A stretch of 40,039 bases of DNA from an uncultured Lachnospiraceae bacterium. Lineage in GTDB: Bacteria > Bacillota > Clostridia > Lachnospirales > Lachnospiraceae. Location of the stretch: the NCBI GenBank assembly GCA_946403075.1, contig CAMIYN010000016.1:1-40039 (forward strand), given 5' to 3'. The translations under genes were made by a program, and so were the position numbers. Under the pieces are notes generated by a model. The model worked only from the letters and a program-made list of their open reading frames with translations. It was not told where the DNA came from and searched no databases. Every line of letters starts with the position of its first letter. Positions within the stretch are counted from its first letter, which is position 1. This document shows positions 34,325 through 40,039 of this stretch, one piece after another.

Positions 34325-35407
34325 TTAAAAACTATTAAAAAAGTCAATTGACGATACATCTTTAATTGGTAATTTTATAGGTTCTCCACTAAATGCAGAT
34401 TTATAAATTGCAAGAACCATCTCTACAGCATTCCTACCTGCTACTGCATCTACATATGGTTTTCTATTATTTCTAATTGCATCTATAACATCAGCATATA
34501 AAGCTGTATGCCCATTTCCATATACATTAGATGTTTGTTCTTGTAAATTTTTATTTTTATTATCATTTATATTATAATCTTTAAAATTCCAAAAATCAAT
34601 ATTATTTGTTGATTTACCTCCAATTTTACAGGTACCATTTTCACCAAATAAATAAAGTGTTTCTTCAAGATTTTCTTTATATACATTTACTGTTCCTTCA
34701 ATGGTTCCGATTGCACCATTTTTAAATTTTATAACTGCCATACCTATATCTTCACACTCAATATAATGATGAAATTGTTGTTTTATTACTCCATATACTT
34801 CATAAACCTCATCCCCCATCATCCACCTTAGTAAATCTATACCATGAATACATTGATTAAAAAGACACCCACCATCTGTCGCCCATTTTCCTCTCCATTT
34901 TGCTTGATCATAATAATCTTTATTTCTATTCCATCTAACATTTATTGACCCATGAGAAATTTTACCAAATCTTCCAGTTTCAAGTGCTTTTCTCATTTCT
35001 TGTATTGCTAAATTAAATCTATTTTGATGACAAACTGACACTTTTACATTATTTTTTTTAGAGAGTTCTATAATATCCTCACAATTATTTATAGACATCG
35101 CCATCGGCTTTTCTATAATAACATTTATTCCTTTACTTATGCAATATTTTGCAATTTCTGCATGGGAACCACTATCAGTTGCAATTGCAATTAAATCAAT
35201 ATCAGCTATTTCTTCTATCATTTTTCTATAATCTGAATATCGTTTAACATTATCATCATAAATTTCACTAAACTTTGTATTTTCACATAAAATTTCTATG
35301 TGATTTAAATTAATATCACATAGTGCTACAATATTTAATTTATTGTTTACAGCAGCTTTTATATGGTTTACTGCTATCCGTCCACAACCTATAAGTGCAT
35401 AGTTCAT
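34325..35407 (-). CDS. wbpB: WbpB-like Gfo/Idh/MocA oxidoreductase
   Basis: NAD-dependent dehydrogenase that oxidises the 3-hydroxyl of UDP-GlcNAcA to a 3-keto sugar. Rossmann motif GCGRIAVNHIKAA at the N-terminus, catalytic EKP at 'NVIIEKPMAMSINN', and 'WRGKWATDGGCLFNQCIHGIDLLRWMMG', a text typical of WbpB. 360 residues. In Pseudomonas the reaction is coupled to WbpE, which is 1.4 kb away here. The gap to the upstream glycosyltransferase gene is only 15 bases. Confidence 0.9.
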   Translation of the reverse strand: MNYALIGCGRIAVNHIKAAVNNKLNIVALCDINLNHIEILCENTKFSEIYDDNVKRYSDYRKMIEEIADIDLIAIATDSGSHAEIAKYCISKGINVIIEKPMAMSINNCEDIIELSKKNNVKVSVCHQNRFNLAIQEMRKALETGRFGKISHGSINVRWNRNKDYYDQAKWRGKWATDGGCLFNQCIHGIDLLRWMMGDEVYEVYGVIKQQFHHYIECEDIGMAVIKFKNGAIGTIEGTVNVYKENLEETLYLFGENGTCKIGGKSTNNIDFWNFKDYNINDNKNKNLQEQTSNVYGNGHTALYADVIDAIRNNRKPYVDAVAGRNAVEMVLAIYKSAFSGEPIKLPIKDVSSIDFFNSF

Positions 35408-35422
35408 AATTAATACCTCAAT

Positions 35423-36559
35423 TTATTGTAAATATTTTTTTGATAATACTTCGTAATCTAATTCATTTTTAGCTAATTCATAACATTTATCTTTCATTTT
35501 ATATAAAACATTAGCATCACATATTATTCTATTTAATATATCTTCTATTTCTTGGATACTTTCTGCATAAAAAACATTATCCTTAAAAGCTTCCAAATAA
35601 TATTTTCTATTTACTATCAAAGCACATCCACTGCAAAGTGCAACTTGTGCAGTCGCAGATTCACTGCCAGGTTGAATATATAAATCAGTTGCTCCAAGTA
35701 TTTTTTCTTGCTCTATAGAATTCTTCCAACCTAAAAAATAAATTCTATTATCTTTCTCAATTAATGAATTAATTTCATTTTTTAAATCATCTTGAATGCT
35801 TCCATATATTAATAATCTCAATTTATTATTTTTTATGTTACTAAATGCTTTAATAACTTGATTTGTTTTTTTTAAATTATTAATTTTCCCTGAATGAGTA
35901 CAAATTATTATATCTTTTGGAAAATCCATTTCATTAATTATTTCTTGTCTATACTTTTCTTGTAATTTTTTATCTATTATTATTCCACCAAGTGGAAAAT
36001 ATTCTAATTTTTCATCAGATAAGCCATACATATCTTTAATATATTTTTTTTCTGGAAATCCAATATATAACACTTTTTTTATATAAAGTAATGCTTTATT
36101 TATAAAAAAACCATGAATATATTTGTATGCAAATTTTGAAATAATATTTTTCGCTGTATTATTAAAATTTTCATGTGAATCTACATAAAATAAAACATTT
36201 GTATTATTTTTTACATATTTTGCTACATCCATTAATTCATAACCACACAACCCATGATATAAAATTACATCAGGTTTTATGATATTTAAATAATCAAAAA
36301 TTTTTTTTACTTTTTGAATCTTTTGAGAAATAAATGAATTGATTATATAATCATATTTTAATCTAATTAATCTAACCTTATTATCCATCACTTTATCACA
36401 CTCAACTGTTTCTATAAGTTTACCATCCTTATAAACATAAACATCACTAATAAAAATTACATTATGACCATCTTTTGCATTTAACTCAGATAAATAATTA
36501 TCTTGATATAACATACTTTCAGTTAAGTGGCTTACAAGACCAATATGTAAAATATTCAT
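35423..36559 (-). CDS. GT-B glycosyltransferase
   Basis: 378 residues, with GT-B features: 'MNILHIGLVSHLTESMLYQDNYL', 'KPDVILYHGLCGYELMDVAKY', and a donor domain 'KDIIICTHSGKINNLKKTNQVIKAF', 'LLIYGSIQDDLKNEIN', 'YFLGWKNSIEQEKILGATDLYIQPGSESATAQ'. The glutamate in the PGSESAT text takes the donor-binding position. A cytoplasmic enzyme that adds one sugar to the repeat unit. It follows directly after the GT2 relic, with which its start shares one base. Confidence 0.82.
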   Translation of the reverse strand: MNILHIGLVSHLTESMLYQDNYLSELNAKDGHNVIFISDVYVYKDGKLIETVECDKVMDNKVRLIRLKYDYIINSFISQKIQKVKKIFDYLNIIKPDVILYHGLCGYELMDVAKYVKNNTNVLFYVDSHENFNNTAKNIISKFAYKYIHGFFINKALLYIKKVLYIGFPEKKYIKDMYGLSDEKLEYFPLGGIIIDKKLQEKYRQEIINEMDFPKDIIICTHSGKINNLKKTNQVIKAFSNIKNNKLRLLIYGSIQDDLKNEINSLIEKDNRIYFLGWKNSIEQEKILGATDLYIQPGSESATAQVALCSGCALIVNRKYYLEAFKDNVFYAESIQEIEDILNRIICDANVLYKMKDKCYELAKNELDYEVLSKKYLQ

Positions 36560-36834
36560 TAAAACATCCTTTCCTTATTAGAACTCCAATTAGCAAACAA
36601 CTCTCTAATAAATAATAATCGTTCATCTATCATTTGTTTTATATTCATTTTACTATTATTTGAATAATTGTTGTCATGTAACCTATGCAATAATAGTTTA
36701 CCATTTATTAATTGAACTTCCCCATACCTCGTAGCACAAACTCCAAGCCATAAATCGTGTGGCAATGGTGGTTTTATTGAAACTCTAACATTATTTTCTT
36801 TATTCTCCCCCCATACACATCTTTTGAATATAAT
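36559..36834 (-). pseudogene. Relic of a GT2-family glycosyltransferase (C-terminal fragment)
   Basis: The text 'RCVWGENKENNVRVSIKPP' continues into LPHDLWLGVCATRYGEVQLI, then 'NGKLLLHRLHDNNYS' and 'ERLLFIRELFANW'. This matches the C-terminal part of GT2 enzymes, where 'HDLWLG', a short gap, then 'LLLYRxHxNN' is found. The GT-A catalytic domain is missing. The open frame begins inside the 3' end of the next upstream gene (36774-37970), read two bases out of phase, so a deletion seems to have joined the two. A TTG at 36765 could initiate a 68-residue product, but this is most likely dead. Confidence 0.7.
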
Positions 36835-37970
36835 TTAACTGCCATATTGCTAACACAATCCTTATTAAAATTTTTATTTATTTGATAATAAATTGCATTT
36901 TTCAACTCACTTATATTATTTTTCACAAATAAACCATATGGATTTGGAACAGTTTCTTTAGTTCCACCTTCATCAATCCCCACAACAGGAAGTCCACAAG
37001 ACATTGCTTCTATGCAAGTTGTTGGGAAATTTTCTTTTTTACTACATATGAGAAATAAGTCTGATAAAGAATACAACCTTGCTAATTCATTTTGATCATT
37101 AATCTTTTTTATTAATAAAACATTGTTACTATATTTTTTTGTTTCAGTTGTTCCTACAAGTATAAATTGAAATTCATTCATTTCTTTAGCAATCTCTAAT
37201 ACTGTTTTTCCACCTTTAATTTTACTCATAATATTGGGAGCAACAGAAATAATTAATTTTTTTGTTTTATCAATTCTATATTTATCATATAAATAATCTA
37301 TCTCTTTTTTATTTCTAATATAAAATATTTTATCGGTATCTATTCCATTGTGTATTACTAAAATTTTTTTATTTTTTAGAAATGATTGCCTTACCCTATT
37401 GGCAAGCCATTCTGATGGTGTAATAATAGTAAAATCCAAATCCAACAGCATTTGTTTCTTATTATTAAACATTTTTTTTGTTTTATCAAAAAATAAGCTT
37501 TTAGGATAATCTTTTAATGCAGGGCATTTGCAACATTCTTTTTTCCATTTTTCACAATCATATGCATACCCACATTTTCCAGTATACATATATTCACAAT
37601 GAAATGTCCATATTACTGGTATTTTTTTTCTTTTTATATACTCTATTAAAGTTTTAATATTAACAAAATAAGCATGCAATTCATGAATATGTATTATATC
37701 TGGTTTAAAGTTATCAATATATTTAATTAACCTTTTTGTTGAAAAATATGAAAAACAACCATTATAACCAGTTACTCTTGATAGAAAAGCATGCAAATAA
37801 GTTTCTATATCTATACCAAATTTATATATATTTTTTTCATTGATTTTTTTCCCTCTACCATAGCATACAGAAGCGATGTTATTGTGTGTATTAAAATAAG
37901 TATATAAATCATATACTATTTTACCTGTGCTACTATTTTTGCAATTTACATCTATTAATAAAACTTTCAT
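36774..37970 (-). CDS. GT4-family glycosyltransferase
   Basis: 398 residues: N-terminal 'MKVLLIDVNCKNSSTGKIVYDLYTYF', a cysteine-rich loop around residues 130-150 (GKCGYAYDCEKWKKECCKCPAL) that could bind a metal, 'PSEWLANRVRQSFLKNKKILVIHNGID', and a donor domain with 'SKIKGGKTVLEIAKEMNEF', 'YSLSDLFLICSKKENFPTTCIEAMSCGLPVV' with the E-x7-E glutamates. The C-terminus (KIMLEFQ) overlaps the out-of-phase GT2 relic, so its last residues may be altered. Confidence 0.87.
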   Translation of the reverse strand: MKVLLIDVNCKNSSTGKIVYDLYTYFNTHNNIASVCYGRGKKINEKNIYKFGIDIETYLHAFLSRVTGYNGCFSYFSTKRLIKYIDNFKPDIIHIHELHAYFVNIKTLIEYIKRKKIPVIWTFHCEYMYTGKCGYAYDCEKWKKECCKCPALKDYPKSLFFDKTKKMFNNKKQMLLDLDFTIITPSEWLANRVRQSFLKNKKILVIHNGIDTDKIFYIRNKKEIDYLYDKYRIDKTKKLIISVAPNIMSKIKGGKTVLEIAKEMNEFQFILVGTTETKKYSNNVLLIKKINDQNELARLYSLSDLFLICSKKENFPTTCIEAMSCGLPVVGIDEGGTKETVPNPYGLFVKNNISELKNAIYYQINKNFNKDCVSNMAVKLYSKDVYGGRIKKIMLEFQ

Positions 37971-38024
37971 AAAATATTAAATAATTCAATAAATTTTTTT
38001 TAAAAATAAATTGTAGAATAATAA

Positions 38025-38363
38025 TTAACTATATGAATTACAATTATTTATAGATGAAAACCCTTCTTTTCTATATTTGCTATCAATAAAATCAGTAATC
38101 ACACGTATTAATCTATCTTTATTATTAATATAACAATTATGCTTAATATTTAATATATTATATAATTCATTCAATTCTAAAATAGTAAAATTATTACCTA
38201 TTGTAGCAACATCCACATTTTTCCATAAATTTTTATCACGAATAATAACTATTCCTTTTTTAGTTTTAAACTCATTCTTTCCAATAAATGAAATAAATAC
38301 TTTTTTATTAGAATTAATACTTTTATTTAAAATCTTTTTAAAACTTTTCTTAATTATCTTCAT
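38025..38363 (-). CDS. Small unrecognised protein next to ParA-like ATPase
   Basis: I do not recognise this 112-residue protein. It is basic at the N-terminus (MKIIKKSFKKILNKS). The middle 'VFISFIGKNEFKTKKGIVIIRDKN' looks beta-rich. The tail 'LNELYNILNIKHNCYINNKDRLIRVI' has a helix, a short loop and a helix with the spacing of SAP-type DNA-binding motifs, but the resemblance is weak. It starts 5 bases after the ParA-like stop and is almost certainly cotranscribed, so it may be a small partner of that ATPase. Confidence 0.7.
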   Translation of the reverse strand: MKIIKKSFKKILNKSINSNKKVFISFIGKNEFKTKKGIVIIRDKNLWKNVDVATIGNNFTILELNELYNILNIKHNCYINNKDRLIRVITDFIDSKYRKEGFSSINNCNSYS

Positions 38364-38368
38364 ATATA

Positions 38369-39301
38369 TTAAACTCTCTTAATAAATTCTTCTACAAAAT
38401 CAATATAATCATTATGTTTGTCAGAATGTCTTAATTTAATTAAGTTGTCTTTTAAGTTCCCAATGGATTCACTATATCCTGTTAATTCCTTAATTTTTGT
38501 AGTATATAATATCTGTGAATTTTCAAATTGTTGTCTATAAACTGCTGGTGTTGAATTTTCAGTTAATTGTGTTCCATATCGCATAGTTTCTAGAATGCCA
38601 ATATCATTTAGGCTACAATTATCTAAAGTAAATGGTAAAGATCTTCTTTTAAAAATATTATCAAAAAACGATAAGCTAAAACTATCACTAAAATACTTTT
38701 CATAAGTTTTTGAAATTGTATTCAAATAATGTTCTATCCCAGCCTTACTTAATGGATCCATAATTGTTGGAATTAACAAATAATCACTTATTAAAAATAT
38801 GCTCTCAGTCAAAACATTATTATTAGGAGGACAATCTACTAGAATATAATCATATTTTTTGAAAATTTCTTTACTTAATAGCCAATAAAAAAACATAATA
38901 GAACCTGTACTATTTGAAAACTTTAAAATCATATCATCTAAAATATTGCTTAGACCAAAACATGAGCTCGGAATAAAATCAAAAAACAAACCATTATTTA
39001 CTTCTATTTTATTACTTATTGTAATGTTATACTTACTATTATCTATTATGTTTTGATAAGGTAATTGTAAAAATACATACATAAAATAATTCAAAAATTC
39101 TCTATTACGATTTAAATCACTAGCAACATCATATAAATACTCTTTATTATTTCTAAAACATTCTGTACTCATCGAGGCTTGTGTATCAATATTAATTACT
39201 AATGTACACTTATTACGATTTGCTAATTGCGCAGCCAAATGCAAAGTAGTTGTAGTTTTGCCTACACCTCCTTTATAATTCCCAATACATATAATTTTCA
39301 T
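38369..39301 (-). CDS. ParA/MinD-superfamily ATPase
   Basis: Deviant Walker A ATPase: 'CIGNYKGGVGKTTTTLHLAAQLA', with the signature lysine before the GGVGKT, Walker A' 'VINIDTQASMS', and Walker B 'YDYILVDCPPNNNVLTES'. 310 residues, with an unusually long insertion of about 70 residues between A' and B. Proteins of this superfamily position plasmids, chromosomes or complexes; BcsQ is an example in a polysaccharide system. No ParB gene with a known domain is adjacent. It lacks the tyrosine-rich tail of CpsD/Wze capsule kinases. Confidence 0.85.
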   Translation of the reverse strand: MKIICIGNYKGGVGKTTTTLHLAAQLANRNKCTLVINIDTQASMSTECFRNNKEYLYDVASDLNRNREFLNYFMYVFLQLPYQNIIDNSKYNITISNKIEVNNGLFFDFIPSSCFGLSNILDDMILKFSNSTGSIMFFYWLLSKEIFKKYDYILVDCPPNNNVLTESIFLISDYLLIPTIMDPLSKAGIEHYLNTISKTYEKYFSDSFSLSFFDNIFKRRSLPFTLDNCSLNDIGILETMRYGTQLTENSTPAVYRQQFENSQILYTTKIKELTGYSESIGNLKDNLIKLRHSDKHNDYIDFVEEFIKRV

Positions 39302-39417
39302 ATTTAAAATCTCCTATCATCAGTATTATTGCTAAAATGCAATTTATTACATTACATTTCAATTATTTAACATCAATAAAAATATATTATCTTGCTATAA
39401 TTCAATTATATAAAAAT

Positions 39418-40039
39418 CTATTTTCTTATCCTTTTCTCTATTCCTAACATTTCAAATAATCTAATTCCAAAATTATATAGCCACTTTTGACTTTTAAATT
39501 TCTCTTTACACTCTGGTAATTCATGAAATTTTTTTAATTCTTCTTCACTAATATTAAGTTTTTTGGACACATCAGAAAATAATTTTTTTAATTCTTCTTC
39601 ACTAAGCGGTGGTTTTTCTAATATTTTAAGTGCTTCCTCTCTTGTCATTTGATTAGTAATCACTAAACTACTAAGTTGTGGTCTTCTCATATCATGCAAA
39701 AATCTTGTTGGTTGCCAATAACCCTCTAAGAATTTTGTAAGTAAATTTTCAAAATGTTTTTGGCCATATGGAATATAATCATATTCATCTTGCAAAGTTT
39801 TTATCATAGACTCTCTTGTAAACTCTACTAAATTAAGCGGCTTAACTGTTTTTATCCCTCTAATATATGGATATATAAATTTATGTTTTAATCCGCTTGT
39901 ATAACAATAATTTTTTATAGGTATTTTGCAATATTTCTTAAGTACATCTTTTATAAAAACTTCATCACCTGTAGGTCCAGAACACTTTTCCCAAGATACA
40001 GGATCTGCAACAATTTCAGTACAAATATTATATCCATTT
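39418..40039 (-). CDS. N-acetyl sugar amidotransferase (WbpG/PseA type), copy 2, partial
   Basis: The open frame runs through the right edge of the window (at least 206 residues are inside). The text reads 'ADPVSWEKCSGPTGDEVFIKDVLKK', 'KNYCYTSGLKHKFIYPYIRG', 'KPLNLVEFTRESMIKT', 'YGQKHFENLLTKFLEGYWQPTRF' and 'LVITNQMTREEALKILEKPP'. KHFEN/FLEGYW/MTREEAL recurs in the first copy (KHLEN/MTREEAL), but the preceding part differs, so this is another subfamily. The PP-loop would lie outside. An internal ATG at 39807 is not the start. Confidence 0.82.
   Translation of the reverse strand, partial: NGYNICTEIVADPVSWEKCSGPTGDEVFIKDVLKKYCKIPIKNYCYTSGLKHKFIYPYIRGIKTVKPLNLVEFTRESMIKTLQDEYDYIPYGQKHFENLLTKFLEGYWQPTRFLHDMRRPQLSSLVITNQMTREEALKILEKPPLSEEELKKLFSDVSKKLNISEEELKKFHELPECKEKFKSQKWLYNFGIRLFEMLGIEKRIRK

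Noticed and set aside
38369..39301. CpsD/Wze-type tyrosine kinase of a capsule locus
   Set aside because: The signature Walker A lysine and ParA-like order are present, but there is no C-terminal tyrosine cluster and no CpsC/Wzc-like membrane partner.

Overview
The window is very AT-rich and carries the gene order rplU-rpmA-obgE-nadD-yqeK-rsfS. Together with plsY, der, a TspO-type protein and a selenium-dependent molybdenum hydroxylase maturation gene, this points to a low-GC anaerobic Bacillota (Clostridia-like). I cannot place it to genus. Several start codons are TTG or GTG with good Shine-Dalgarno sequences.

Layout. (1) 1-704: the 3' end of a probable Rpn-type nuclease gene, then decayed sequence, then a consensus promoter. 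(2) 705-4097, plus strand: ribosomal proteins L21 and L27, ObgE, NadD, YqeK, RsfS. The Prp protease gene normally found between L21 and L27 in Bacillota is absent, and L27 lacks the N-terminal extension that Prp removes. (3) 4098-19687, minus strand: housekeeping genes (tyrosine recombinase, TtcA-like, PlsY, Der, YqeB, a secreted protein, ThrRS, GluRS, PNPase, an AroE-AroK fusion, BirA, a MoeA-like protein). Between them lie relics and repeats: a methyltransferase remnant, inverted copies of a GTAGGGGCGAAGC-type repeat, and a frameshifted tspO. (4) 19688-20973: a decayed, truncated IS110-family transposase and a possible 46-residue membrane protein. (5) 20974-40039, minus strand: one long surface-glycan locus running off the right edge.

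The glycan locus has two biosynthetic arms. One resembles the Bacillus sps / nonulosonic acid system: an SpsF-type cytidylyltransferase, a DegT aminotransferase, a NeuB/SpsE-type synthase, a flippase, and a GT-B transferase with an HPKE motif. The other contains homologues of WbpA, WbpB, WbpE and WbpD, which in Pseudomonas convert UDP-GlcNAc to UDP-2,3-diacetamido-2,3-dideoxyglucuronic acid. Two different PP-loop N-acetyl-sugar amidotransferases (WbpG/PseA type) suggest that one or both sugars become acetamidino sugars. Three GT-B glycosyltransferases, a GT2 relic, a ParA-type ATPase with a small partner, a DUF218 protein and an unrecognised 206-residue protein complete it.

The most unusual structure is between wbpB and wbpD. 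A DUF4065 (SocA/Panacea-type) antitoxin gene is joined by ATGA to a partner reading frame that carries one in-frame stop, and that frame is itself joined by ATGA to wbpD. This looks like a toxin-antitoxin module inserted in a sugar operon, with the toxin disarmed and the translational coupling kept.
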